Of a DNA stretch of 64,000 nucleotides, positions 31,630 to 40,979 are shown piece after piece. Below the pieces are notes generated by a model. That model was given only the letters and a program-made list of their open reading frames with translations. It ran no database searches and was not told the origin of the DNA. The stretch spans positions 135,947 to 199,946 of the forward strand of contig DF239555.1 of assembly GCA_000507305.1 (NCBI GenBank), written 5' to 3'. Both the position numbers and the translations under genes were made by a program. Position 1 is the first letter of the stretch. The number at the start of each line of letters is the position of its first letter. This stretch comes from Breviolum minutum Mf 1.05b.01. Its lineage: Eukaryota; Sar; Dinophyceae; Suessiales; Symbiodiniaceae.

Positions 31630-31815
31630 CCATTTTGCTTCGGATCACTTCGCCAAGGTACTCTAAACCTTTCCATTGCAAGGTGGGATCTTGTAAAAAC
31701 CAAGCATTCGCTGGATCGCACACATACAAGGCATCCACCTTGACGATTGTTGGAAGGTGCAGGTATTTGAAGGGTAGCCATTGTTTGACCCAAATTTGCC
31801 ACCGATATCGCCAGC
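31630..31815 (-). CDS. internal exon, unknown tryptophan-rich protein
   Basis: AGCAAG acceptor, ATGG|GTAAATT donor; WRYRWQIWVKQWLPFKYLHL, PTIVKVDALYVCDPANAWFL, QDPTLQWKGLEYLGEVIRSK. Clear coding composition; the competing frame has a less natural residue pattern. The intron to 31505 (124 nt) contains a family I-like GGGGTGATTTCACCCC palindrome. I do not recognise the family. Acceptor alternative: TTAG at 31820. Confidence 0.6.
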
Positions 31816-31865
31816 CTTGCTAAGGCATTATTGAGGGAAACATGTTTTTTTTAAATAGCATTACT

Positions 31866-31978
31866 ACCTTCAGCCAAAGAACCATGTAATCAAGTTGTTT
31901 TCAACTTTTATGATGTTCCGATTCAATATGCAATCACCAACAGTTTTTAAAGGTTGGTCATTGGCTGAGTGAGTAATG
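31866..31978. mobile_element. family L element
   Basis: TTCAGCCAAAGAACCATGTA to TTAAAGGTTGGTCATTGGC then TGAG; pair of 23010-23107. Confidence 0.65.
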
Positions 31979-32102
31979 AGCTCGTAAATGAGGTTTTTTG
32001 TTTTTTTCACGTGGCTTCAGGGGAGGGCCTACCAGCCTACCGTTAAATTTGCATGACATCGTAAGGACTCAACCTTCAAGAAGGACTCATCTTGCTGAAG
32101 GT

Positions 32103-32222
32103 GGTGGGGTCATTCTATTACCAACCCAAACAATGCACATGTTGAAGGGTTAAATCCACCCAAATTACCGTGGATGTGCATTGTTTGATTCCTCCGATAT
32201 GGGTAATGACTCATGACCCCCG
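32103..32222. mobile_element. family M element
   Basis: GGTCATTCTATTACCAACCC to GGTAATGACTCATGACCCCC; in this copy the ends form an imperfect inverted repeat. Confidence 0.65.
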
Positions 32223-32575
32223 TGGTAGCCCCCTCCTTAGTATATCAACTTTAACGACTTGATGATCAGTTGAAGCACGAAGAAACGGTCTCAACCGTCC
32301 ATCGCATGAAATTGTGATAAGCTACTAAGAACCAGATTTCCGCAAGGGGCGAGTTCTTAATCCATAAAATAGAGGGGATAGTACACTTCAAAACAGAAAG
32401 CAATGAACCAGAGACAACAACGGTAAACAATAAACAATCAAACCACACATCAGCAGAATTGACTAACCTCATCACAAGCATAAACAAAAACATAATAAGA
32501 CAGCAACAGTTCACTATATAGTTACTATAGTTCCAGCACTTTTTCCTCCAAACCATCCAACGCTTGCATTTTCCC

Positions 32576-32620
32576 TCATCCCTTTTTTTCTTCTTCCCCC
32601 TTCGCCTTCAGCAAAGCATC
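32576..32620 (-). CDS. candidate terminal exon
   Basis: CATTTTCAG acceptor, DALLKAKGEEEKKG then TGA: a charged C-terminal tail, phase 0. A second frame (CFAEGEGGRRKKGMREN) runs on to 32514. A family E element lies 60 bp upstream. Confidence 0.4.
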   Translation of the reverse strand, partial: DALLKAKGEEEKKG

Positions 32621-32679
32621 CTGAAAATGGTGCAAGGTTGTAGGTGGGACCCCACAGAAAGTCATCAACAATTACATGC

Positions 32680-32792
32680 CCGAAAACTAACATGACAATG
32701 GCAAAAACAACTAGTTTGAAGATGTATTTAATGTATTTCGCATGGAAAAAAGGGTGATTTTCCATTGATATGTTAGTTATTGGGGGGTGTAC
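32680..32792. mobile_element. family E element
   Basis: GCCCGAAAACTAACATGACAA to TTGATATGTTAGTTATTGGG; internal GTTTGAAGATGTATTT. Confidence 0.75.
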
Positions 32793-32945
32793 TACTGTAA
32801 ATTGTTCAAAATCACAATAACTCGCCAATCTCAATTGTAATATCGGCCTTGCACACAATGAAGCAACAATTATCCAACAGACAAAAACAATTACAAAACC
32901 AAAGGACAACTTAAACATCGTCGAGGTTAATGAGGCGAGCCCTAC

Positions 32946-32984
32946 ATCAGAAGATCTTGAGGGTATCTTCAGCTTGAGAAATTC
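32946..32984 (-). CDS. candidate 13-codon exon
   Basis: GCATCAG acceptor, GAT|GTAGGG donor, EFLKLKIPSRSSD, phase 0 to 0. Lies between the 33072 stop and the 32576-32620 exon. Small, so uncertain. Confidence 0.35.
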
Positions 32985-33071
32985 CTGATGCCTCCATGTC
33001 CATTTTAATTACTGTGATTTGAACCCATCCAACACATCCAAATCAAATCATCTTATCATTTTCTCATCTTC

Positions 33072-33212
33072 TCAAATCCAAGTAGCTCTCAATGCTCGCA
33101 CTTCTGCTTGACCTTGTGCAATGGGTGCACCTTGAGCTGAAAACGTAATCACCAGCAACTCCGAGATCTCATCCTGCCAAACGATGGCAAGGGTTGTGTC
33201 TCTTGATCGCAT
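33072..33212 (-). CDS. terminal exon, unknown protein
   Basis: Directly follows the family K element: ATATAG acceptor, then MRSRDTTLAIVWQDEISELL, VITFSAQGAPIAQGQAEVRA, LRATWI and TGA. Good coding composition over 46 codons. A second acceptor (GGCAG at 33174) is possible. Confidence 0.55.
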   Translation of the reverse strand: MRSRDTTLAIVWQDEISELLVITFSAQGAPIAQGQAEVRALRATWI

Positions 33213-33218
33213 CTATAT

Positions 33219-33352
33219 CTGGCCAAATGGAATAATATTTCACCAACCTAGATTTCCCTGATTTTTAGGGGATTCCCCATTCCCTTCCAAAAAGCTACCT
33301 TTTGGAGGCCTGTTGGTCGTGCTTGAGGTCTCGAGCTAATTTGACCAGAACT
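33219..33352. mobile_element. family K element
   Basis: ATCTGGCCAAATGG to TAATTTGACCAGAA; internal TTTCACCAACCTAGATTTCCC as at 615-727. Minus-strand reading begins TTCTG|GTCAAAT and ends GGCCAG, directly before the 33072-33212 exon. Confidence 0.8.
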
Positions 33353-33359
33353 ATGGCAT

Positions 33360-33490
33360 CTTAGTTGACATCGAATCCATCGAACTCCTATGGAAACTGA
33401 ACGCCTTTGTTGTGTCTTTGTGCTGCATGAAGTGTGCCTTTGCTGTTTGAGAATTGGACAGAAAACTAATATCTGATTTCATTTGGATAT
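33360..33490 (-). CDS. candidate exon, unknown protein
   Basis: Open frame SDISFLSNSQTAKAHFMQHK, DTTKAFSFHRSSMDSMSTKM, ending at TAG just before the family K element. Either the end of a gene or an exon in another frame. Confidence 0.4.
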
Positions 33491-33516
33491 CAAGAGATTG
33501 TTTTGAATGACCAACC

Positions 33517-33630
33517 AAACAAAACAAAACAAAACGAACGAAAACAAACAAACAAACAAACAAACAAACAAACAAACAAACAAACAAACATGCAATACAC
33601 AAAACAAAACAAAACAAACAAGGCGAAACA
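33517..33630. repeat. AAAC tetranucleotide array
   Basis: AACAAACAAAC runs flanked by CAAAACAAAAC and interrupted by TGCAATACAC. The minus reading gives the VCLF low-complexity ORF, not a gene. Confidence 0.93.
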
Positions 33631-33672
33631 GAACAAAAACAAGACAACAAAATAACGCACCTTGCAGGATCC

Positions 33673-33893
33673 TTACCAAAAAAACTCAAAAAAAACATGT
33701 TCATTATTATTGTATTTGAGAGAATCCTCGTCACCTAACACTATCAAATAACAACAAACTGGCCACTGGGAAAAATACGATGTTAGAAATCGATTCATTC
33801 CTTTAAAAAGTTGAACAACATCGCCTTTCTTGATAAAAGGAAATACTAACACATCAAACTTCTGTGGTTCAAATTTCATCATCAAATACCCTC
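33673..33893 (-). CDS. exon of an unknown protein, starting at an element's AG
   Basis: Starts at TTTCAG|GAGGGTA, inside the terminal repeat of the family F element. The product GYLMMKFEPQKFDVLVFPF, IKKGDVVQLFKGMNRFLTSY, FSQWPVCCYLIVLGDEDSLK is convincingly coding. Stop at 33673, but a donor inside (GTTTGTTG or GTGACG) may end it earlier. A later acceptor, CCACAG before KFDVLVF, is also possible. Function unknown. Confidence 0.6.
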
Positions 33894-34002
33894 CTGAAAC
33901 TAAGATATCCCCCTGAAAATCTATGGTTGAAAGATGATTAATTTCCTTTTGAAATGGTGCTTTGCCATTGCCATGTTAGTCATTTTGCGAGGGTAAAACT
34001 CT
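33887..34002. mobile_element. family F element forming a candidate intron
   Basis: TA-CCCTCCTGAAACTAAG to TTAGTCATTTTGCGAGGG-TA. On the minus strand a GT just upstream (GTTTTA-CCC, or GTGAGAAG) and the internal TTTCAG would excise nearly the whole element. Confidence 0.75.
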
Positions 34003-34008
34003 TCTCAC

Positions 34009-34036
34009 CATTTCCTGTTGGTCTATCTTTTCTCAA
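34009..34036 (-). CDS. candidate microexon between two elements
   Basis: ATTAG acceptor, ATG|GTGAGAAG donor; LRKDRPTGN. It links the phase-0 end of 34157-34318 to the phase-1 start of 33893. If wrong, both elements sit in one larger intron. Confidence 0.35.
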
Positions 34037-34037
34037 C

Positions 34038-34161
34038 TAATGGTCAATTGTTGGTTTGGGTTGGTGGTTTGGGATTCTAAGGGTGCCCTTAAGTAACAAT
34101 CCCTTTCATAGGGGGATCCCAGGAATCCAAACCGGCAACCCAAACCACCAATTGACCATTA
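34038..34161. mobile_element. family N element, about 40-bp inverted repeats, TA-flanked
   Basis: TA-ATGGTCAATTG ... GGTTTGGGATTC and GAATCCAAACCGG ... CAATTGACCAT-TA. Reading either strand gives ATG|GTCAATTG at one end and CCATTAG just past the other. Only one copy seen. Confidence 0.8.
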
Positions 34162-34318
34162 GGTGCTTGTCCAGCCACAAAATTGTTCGAAGGTCAACAC
34201 TCCTGACCTGTCTCATGGGATCCCAATGTAAGTCCGTGGTGGTCAATGCTTCTGTCAATACTTCCTCTGCAACAGGGATACCTAGGGCAACGACATAAGC
34301 CATGAATAAAACCGGGCC
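34157..34318 (-). CDS. internal exon, unknown protein
   Basis: GAGTAG acceptor at the edge of a family D element, 54 codons in phase 0: GPVLFMAYVVALGIPVAEEV, LTEALTTTDLHWDPMRQVRS, VDLRTILWLDKHLM. Strong coding character. The last codons may come from element N; an earlier CAG|GTCAGG donor after DPMRQ is possible. Function unknown; FMAYVVALGIPVA is hydrophobic and could be a membrane or core helix. Confidence 0.6.
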
Positions 34319-34450
34319 CTACTCTCCGTTATACCGGTGGTTGCATAGGGCACGGGGGTCCTTATTGGTTTATTACAATCCCATACAACTGTGTAGTATA
34401 ATCTCCCATATAGCCTAGACAACTACTGCAGGGTCTTTTTCATTGCTCAC
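34319..34450. mobile_element. family D element abutting exons on both sides
   Basis: GTTATACCGGTGGTTGCATAG to CTAGACAACTACTGCAGG plus CATTGCTCAC. Minus reading begins at GTGAGCAATG (candidate donor of 34451-34518) and ends just before the 34318 exon. Confidence 0.75.
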
Positions 34451-34518
34451 ATGTAATGTCCATCTTGGACAACGGTTGGTTGTTTCCTAACTACCGCCCC
34501 GGTGGTGGTGAAAGCTTG
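34451..34518 (-). CDS. candidate exon, unknown
   Basis: TTACACACAG acceptor; QAFTTTGAVVRKQPTVVQDG then HY, running to GTGAGCAATG of the family D element. Phase with 34318 fits only if the earlier GTAGTT donor is used. Confidence 0.4.
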
Positions 34519-35302
34519 CTGTGTGTAAGACCTATATGTGGATGGATGTAAACTTGAAAAAGGGCTTGGTTAGACATATTTTAGAAACCTTATCCTTATC
34601 AGTAAAATGTGTTACTTGTAAGAATAGTGCAGGATGTCGTCCCATCAAAGACATTTTTCACAGGTGGTATGGCCTACAGGGTATTCTGACCACAAGAATG
34701 GCTGCTGCCTACCAGCAAAACACATGAATGTAGTTGGGAAGAAGCCCGGTATACATAGTTTAATCAGCAGGATTTCATCCACTAATTCCCTGCGAACAAG
34801 GGAGAAAATAACTGTATATATATATAAATAAATGCATATACTCACATATATATATATATATATATGAAAACCTTACAAATGCATCATTGAAGTCTTTTGT
34901 TGTCAAAGTTTCAAAGATATGATATGAGGTACTGAAAAGAAAAGGAAAAAGGATGAACATGGTACTTTAACGGAAACAACTCTTCGAAGAAAAGGTTTGT
35001 TTATGAGGAAAAAAGGGAGACCATAGGAAACTCATCAATTTTACCTTTGCAAAATATTCCATTTCTTAGAAAATGAGATAAAAGAGTGACCCTGGTATCC
35101 CCATGGTACCTTTGAAAAATTGATCTTACCAATGGATTTTTTTTGCAACTGTGATCCATTTCTTAGGCCAACCCCAATGCAGTTTGGTCAATTTACACCC
35201 CAGAAGTTTCGAAAACATGCCACTTGGAAGACATTGGCCTTTCCTTTTTGGAATGGTAAAATCTCCGTCAAAAACTTCCGAGGTGTACACAAAAATCAAC
35301 AC

Positions 35303-35383
35303 CTATAAATGAGTTTGGCAACTTTGGATGAAATCCTGTGAAGTTGAGGGGTTGACAGCAACTTTGTATACAAGCCGATTACA
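35303..35383 (-). CDS. candidate terminal exon
   Basis: CGAAG acceptor at the end of a family E relic (35384-35488); CNRLVYKVAVNPSTSQDFIQ, SCQTHL and TAG. Phase 0, matching the phase-0 end of 35490-35692. May be the C-terminus of the LRR gene of 36.2-47.4 kb. Confidence 0.4.
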   Translation of the reverse strand, partial: CNRLVYKVAVNPSTSQDFIQSCQTHL

Positions 35384-35489
35384 CTTCGGTAAACGAAGAG
35401 AGCAATAGAACATGTACAGTTTGAAGATGTATTTCCTATACTGAAAATAGTGATTTTCCATCACCACCTGTGTGTACCAGGAAGGTAAC

Positions 35490-35692
35490 CGTTTCATCCT
35501 TCAAAAAACACCACCAAAACGGTGGCCCGGTTACGTACCTTACATCCCCCCGACCAAACCTTGCTGCTGAGTCCGAGTGGCCCGGGTTCCATCCCAAACC
35601 ATAACTTGCATGCAACGAATGGAAATCCATCTGCTGCAAGGGGATCTTGTTGCAACCCAAACCAACCTGAGAACCAGAAATGGGCACCCTCC
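35490..35692 (-). CDS. candidate exon between two elements
   Basis: Bounded by TTTCAG of a family F element and ACG|GTTA-CC of a family E relic. One frame is open right through (VPISGSQVGLGCNKIPLQQM, DFHSLHASYGLGWNPGHSDS, AARFGRGDVRYVTGPPFWW); the others are nearly open, so the frame is uncertain. GC-rich against its surroundings. Confidence 0.4.
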
Positions 35693-35804
35693 CTGAAACT
35701 AACAGCGAGGCTGTTAAATCCCCACCGAAACCAACCCAAAAGGAAATTGTTCTAAACCAACCATCCATTTTCCCGGGGCTAAAATGTTCGTTTCAGGGAG
35801 GGTA
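35687..35804. mobile_element. family F element, candidate whole intron
   Basis: CCCTCCCTGAAACTAACAG to TTCGTTTCAGGGAGGG-TA, an almost perfect terminal inverted repeat. On the minus strand GTA-CCCTCC and TTTCAG delimit a 113-nt candidate intron (35693-35805). Confidence 0.85.
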
Positions 35805-35805
35805 C

Positions 35806-35886
35806 TTTTTTGGTTGCAAAGGGGTCGCAAATCGGGAAAGATCGGAAAAGGATTGGTTGAAGCAGTTTCATGGGAAATCTTCCTAA
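35806..35886 (-). CDS. candidate exon
   Basis: AATTAG acceptor; frame KISHETASTNPFPIFPDLRP then LCNQK, or the alternative FPMKLLQPILFRSFPICDPF. Ends at GTACCC of the family F element. Confidence 0.35.
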
Positions 35887-36231
35887 TTAACTCTGTCTGT
35901 ATCCGCAAGCTTGTCAGTTGTCAGTCAGTTTACAGAAAGTTCTATGAATCGTTGAAGCCCAAATCTATACAGGCCCCTATGTTTTGAAAAAATGGTTGAT
36001 ACTTAAATCATAAACTAACTAATTAAACTATTATACACTGTACACTGTACACATTCCGTGCGCAACCGCCGAAATAGCACCCCCCCAAATCAATCAAACA
36101 CAACGGAACAAGACCTATACAAGACCTGATTTAATACACCTTCCAAAGCAGTTGTTTTTCACCTCCAAAAAAAATGCAAACAAAAATATCTCTTCAACTC
36201 CCCCGAAAATAAAATCCATCAACCAAGTGAC

Positions 36232-36370
36232 AATTTTCAATCTCGGCAGTGTATTCAACATCTTAATGATGTGAGGATCACATAAGTCATTGGCATGTGC
36301 AAAGAACCAATTCAATTTCTGAAGCTTGTCGATGGTCGATGGCAAAGACCCTAAACGATTGTGATGCAAC
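36232..36370 (-). CDS. LRR gene, exon (LHHNRLGSLPSTI)
   Basis: CACGCAG acceptor; LHHNRLGSLPSTIDKLQKLN then WFFAHANDLCDPHIIKMLN, TLPRLKI. Two consecutive leucine-rich repeats of the LxxNxLxxLPxxIxxLxxL type. Starts in phase 2. The donor near GTCACTTGG is uncertain. Most downstream firm LRR exon of the gene. Confidence 0.7.
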
Positions 36371-37170
36371 CTGCGTGACCCGGTCGTTGTTGTTTTTGGA
36401 GTGGGACCCTTAGATGTTTGGGATGAGTGGTTGGGTTGTACCTAAAACTTTTGTTGTTCCAACCAAATGAAGTTGGTGTTATTTGGAAGTACTAAATAAA
36501 ATTTGAAAGTAGCTGGTGTTCAGTGTTCAATGTGTCTAGGACATTTACCTTCAAATTGAAAAGCAATGTGATATTATGTGGGCCATGTTGGAAAGGATTC
36601 CCCGCGTGACCACAAACCATATGGCCAAATCTAAGCACTGTACACAATAGATGTAGATGAAGGATCTGAATCATTTTTCAGAAGAGATACTTACATCTAC
36701 AGTAAATCTATACCACTACATCTATATATATACATTCAAATGTGGTAAACACTCAATTTATTATATGTATACATATATGGGGAATGCATGGGAATGCAGT
36801 GAAAAGTACATGCAAGCAAAACTATCCATGTCTAACAGTTCATCCAACATAGACCAATAAATAAGTATACATGTCTATCTGAACATGTCACATGTCACTT
36901 AACTCAGTGATGTTGGAGGCACTGGAAACCCAGGTAACCACCGGACATTTACTTCCATAGCCGACTGGAAATCCCAACAAACGCTGCACTGGCAAACCTG
37001 GAACAAAATATAAGTACAGCTACAAAGTGTGCCTAAACACCAGTTACGTCTATTTTCGGCCATTCATTTTGATTCGCCTGTTCACTCCGTCCAGTTATAT
37101 AAACACTGATCAACCCCGTAAGATCTCTGGATGCCACGACACTCTAAAATTGCTAAGGAAGTCAACTCAC

Positions 37171-37229
37171 CCAAGGTGTCCTCGGCTCAGCCGGTATTTT
37201 CGGACAACAAAAGGGTTGCCACACCCAAA
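37171..37229 (-). CDS. possible LRR-gene exon
   Basis: TACTTAG acceptor and a good GG|GTGAGTTG donor; frame (F)GCGNPFVVRKYRLSRGHL ends in phase 2, as exon 36370 requires, but phase with the upstream exon fails. Confidence 0.3.
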
Positions 37230-37583
37230 CTAAGTATATATATATAAATATATCTATATATCTATATAATAATAACAAATATCTGGCCAAATGGAATCAA
37301 ATAACGGGGCCCATTTCCCTTCCAAAAAGCTACCTTTTGGGGTGAGGTCGCTATAATTTGACCAGATATATACACATATATTCGTGGTTTATACTGACCA
37401 CTTACATCAGGACTTAAACGAACAACTGCAAATGATCCCTATTAATCAACCAGAATGCAATGTAAATGAAAAAACACGTCTTGTTACAGTACATGTTTCT
37501 TTTGAACAGCTCACTTTGATGATGCGATAACATATTTTGTTACTTGTATGTTGGTTTCGCTCAAACTGATTTGCTAGGTCGTT

Positions 37584-37787
37584 TCATTTTGGCTGGGGAA
37601 TATTTATAAACAGCCATGTTATCTTGGACAACCCACCCAACTCACTGGGAAAATTATGAATCGCAGCCGGGGTAGAAATTGAAGTAGGTTTTTTTTGCCA
37701 TTTTTTTAAGTCATGGTCTTGGTTACATAGTAAGGGGTGGAGGTGAGATGCTAATATGATATCAAAGTGTTCAGGGGCTATCAATGG
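37584..37787 (-). CDS. candidate terminal exon, unknown
   Basis: Open frame IAPEHFDIILASHLHPLLCN, QDHDLKKWQKKPTSISTPAA, IHNFPSELGGLSKITWLF then TGA. FDIILAS resembles methyltransferase motif-IV wording, but this is too little to assign. It lies inside the span of the LRR gene, so it may be a separate gene or chance. Confidence 0.3.
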   Translation of the reverse strand, partial: PLIAPEHFDIILASHLHPLLCNQDHDLKKWQKKPTSISTPAAIHNFPSELGGLSKITWLFINIPQPK

Positions 37788-38602
37788 CATTCTATAGATG
37801 GAAGAAGCTTACATTTTGTTTAGCTTGTCCATTGAAAGCCATAACATAGCTTTGTGCACTCTTGGTTTTGAAGCAATACATGCTTGATATCGTATACTGT
37901 ACGTGAAGCTTTGATAACAAATGAATGTTGGATCGGATAATTTCCCAACAAGACAGCCATAGAACAACGAAACAATTAAACACAACCATATGCTCGATGT
38001 ATGGAATATTTACCTAAATTTGGCTTAAATTCATGGTAATTGTACGTAAATTTGCCATATATGGAGCATTGCCATACACGGAGCATTTGGGACACATCAT
38101 TGATGATTGGTTATGAACCATGTACAAGAAGAATCATCACCAAACAACATGGAATCATTCAAATCAGTGTGGAATTGCAACATTATTTGTAAAATCATGG
38201 TATAGTTATATCCCTCTCTCCCATGTTGTTTCTTGGTTTCCAAAAAAAAAACATGAACTGTGGAAGGGAAACCATGGTCTTGGAAGGAATTTGTTTCCAC
38301 TGATCACATGGCTATGATGTAAAAAAAACTACCCTGCAAATGGTTCATAAAGTTGATGAATATCAGAAGAAAACAAAAAACATGGGATGGTCAAGTGCAA
38401 TGTAGATTGCATTTTTTGCTCCATCAACCAGCCGAGGATTTTGTAATATGATCAAGATTTATTTAAGCGTCTCCCACTTGCAAAGTGTCCTCTTCTGCTT
38501 GGATCATCTCTCCAAGAATGAAGATGAACATCAAGCATCATGAAAAATGTGCATTAAAAACACCATTCGCTTTACAAATCGTAGTTTCAAACAACAAAAC
38601 AT

Positions 38603-38703
38603 ACTGTTGATGGAAGAAACCTGGGATGTATAAAACCCTGTAAATCATCGGATAAACTACCAACCTCAACTGGTGATCTCCGGATTTCTGAATCATCAAC
38701 AAT
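38603..38703. mobile_element. family A element
   Basis: TA-CTGTTGATGGAAGAAACC to TTCTGAATCATCAACAA-TA. Confidence 0.85.
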
Positions 38704-38775
38704 ACCTAAAAAAACAGTTCCCTTTTAAAGTATGTGTCTCAAAGAGGTCATCGTGACGTCGTCATGGTCCCTTAC

Positions 38776-38850
38776 GTTCGTTCAAAAATCCATTCCGAGC
38801 ATCAGGAAGACTTTCCAATTCATTACCATGGAGCCAAAGTTGTTGCAAAC
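38776..38850 (-). CDS. LRR gene, exon (LQQLWLHGNELESLP)
   Basis: CCTAAG acceptor, GAAC|GTAAGG donor; LQQLWLHGNELESLPDARNG then FLNE. Phase 1 start fits the phase-1 end of 39794-39881, restoring a 24-residue LRR period across the junction. Confidence 0.7.
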
Positions 38851-39615
38851 CTTAGGCCGTACTTTCAGGATCTTTCAGGGTCTTAAAACACAACAGGTTG
38901 AAGTTTTGTTGTGCCCAAAAAAAAATGGGAACCAATGCCACCTAAAACCCCAAGAAATAAGGGACTAGACTATTATATAGCCATGGGCTTCCCATAGGGG
39001 GGGGGGGGTAGGTTGACCGAAAAGGTGACAAGAATAAAGTGGTCAACGTTGGTTAGAATTGAAGGTTCTGGTTCTTACAGAATCAAGATGTAGATCTCTA
39101 CTTGCACGATAAGGGCAAAGATCATTTCTTTGTAGCTGGTAATTGCTGGTAAACTAAAGTGACAACTAACCAGATCACTACAATTTCAGTAGGAAACACA
39201 TATCAAAATGGTCGTACATGATCTATTCATGTCCTTTGCCATGCTACTGAGTATCATATATTCATAAAGGGCATCTATCTACAGTGATAACGCACCCGTC
39301 CAACTGAACATTCAAGTCAGCTTTTTGGAGCCTTGGCAAAGATGTTGAATTGAGGAAGAAACAGTTGCATCCCAGAATCTCAATAAACTATTTGGCATAT
39401 ATATTAATTTCATATATATATATATTATACTGTATTACACTGCTGATACTTGTTAATATAACTGATCATCTTCAAACGTGCCTTGGGAGGGCATATGTTA
39501 GTTCCCACGAGTTTGGTGCCATTGATTACCTTTACCTTCTTTTCAGTCCCTGGTCGTGAGTGTTTCTTTCAACCTCCCCCCACAAAAAAAGGGACATGAC
39601 ATCACAAACCCTATA

Positions 39616-39722
39616 CACCCTGAAACTAACATAGCGAAAATAGGCCCTCCCAAAAGGAAGCTAGTCTTCCAACCCCCACTTTTCAGGGGGCAAACTGTTA
39701 GTTTCAGGTTTCAAGGAGGGTA
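39616..39722. mobile_element. family F element
   Basis: CACCCTGAAACTAACATAGC to ACTGTTAGTTTCAGG ... GGAGGG-TA; internal TCTTCCAACC shared with 40189-40287. Confidence 0.8.
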
Positions 39723-39793
39723 AGGTTGGTTGGTGGTTTTGATTGGTTTAGGGCATCTTTTTTCATGTCACCATCCCTTTCCAGCTAAGAAAC

Positions 39794-39881
39794 ATGGCAT
39801 CGCCACATTGATCTGCTCCGGCACGATCTTCAGCTGATTGCCCGCTAAACTGAGATCACGTAAGTTTCGCAAGGAAGCTTC
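39794..39881 (-). CDS. LRR gene, exon (LSLAGNQLKIVPEQI)
   Basis: TTCTTGAG acceptor; EASLRNLRDLSLAGNQLKIV, PEQINVAMP, donor T|GTTTCT. 29 codons plus one base: one repeat per exon. An earlier GTGGCG donor would break the phase. Confidence 0.72.
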
Positions 39882-40188
39882 CTCAAGAAACAGCTTGGGG
39901 GGTCAGGTTTCAAAACGTAATCTGCTTCGAAGGTCTTTTGGGTAGGGTTTTTCTGGTACAATTACCTCCTCACCTTGGTGTTTGGAAGCCCATGAAATTT
40001 GAATTTTACTGCTTTTTTGTTGAAACCGACTTCAACACAAAAATCCTGAGAAGTTACAATACTTCAAGGTTTTTCTAAAATGTTACAAGCAAACATGGTG
40101 ACATCGTCACTTATTGATGTCACCTTGGGAAGTTTCAAAATCCGAATCATTGGCCGTTTCCCTTTAAAGCATTGCATCCAAATACGGT

Positions 40189-40287
40189 TTCTGAACCTAA
40201 CATAGCACCTGAAAATAGGCCATCCCCAAGAAACAAGTATTCCAACCATCCATTTTCAGGTGCTATGTTAGTTTCAGAGAGGGTAAC
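40189..40287. mobile_element. family F element, intronic
   Basis: GTTTCTGAACCTAACATAGC to GGTGCTATGTTAGTTTCAG; inside the intron between the LRR exons at 40979 and 39881. Confidence 0.8.
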
Positions 40288-40853
40288 TGCACGTGTTTCA
40301 TTGTGACCTTATATCTTTTTGGGGGTGCTCTAGGCAATCCAAAAAAAATTATCTTATCCAATACTCCCTAGACATCCAGTCTCCGTCTACCGAACGTGAG
40401 GATCGATGATTGGAACCTCTAAAACCTCTAGCATAGAAGGTATTTTGGATGTATAGGACTACCCTAGTCAATACCCTCAATAAAACCTAGGAATACCCTG
40501 AAAATCAAACCTAAAACATTCACGAGGTATTTGGATGTGGACTGTTCGCTTGGTTTTGAGGGTATTCCGCTTATTCCTATCTAGCTAGTCCAACTGCATC
40601 ATATCACAACTCAGGGCTAAAACTGCTTGAAAGACAGAAAATTCAAACTTGAAATCCATGGTCCATGATCCAAACCGCAGAATACTGCCAAAAAGCACCT
40701 GGAAGTTCCTCAAAAAAAGCTTAGGCCATTCAAACATTCACCCTTTTTTGCTGGGTCAAATTCTCTTTTCCAACAACAAAGACACACACACACACACAGT
40801 ACATCTCTCCCAAACCTTAGCAACTTCAGCTCCAAACATGTTCGCAAAGTTTC

Positions 40854-40979
40854 CGGCAACGTCAACATCTCCATGGAAGCAATCTGATTGTGAGCCAAGT
40901 CCAATAGTCGTAAAGAGCGAAACACCGCGGCGACGTCAGGATTTCGAAGATCGGGCAGTTGTAAAAAGTGATTGTTAGC
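40854..40979 (-). CDS. LRR gene, exon (LRLLDLAHNQIASME)
   Basis: TCCCAAG acceptor; ANNHFLQLPDLRNPDVAAVF, RSLRLLDLAHNQIASMEMLT, LP. 42 codons in phase 0. Joining to 39881 needs a GA donor (CCG|GAAACT), a non-GT type known in dinoflagellates. LRR spacing across the junction is 26. Confidence 0.7.
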
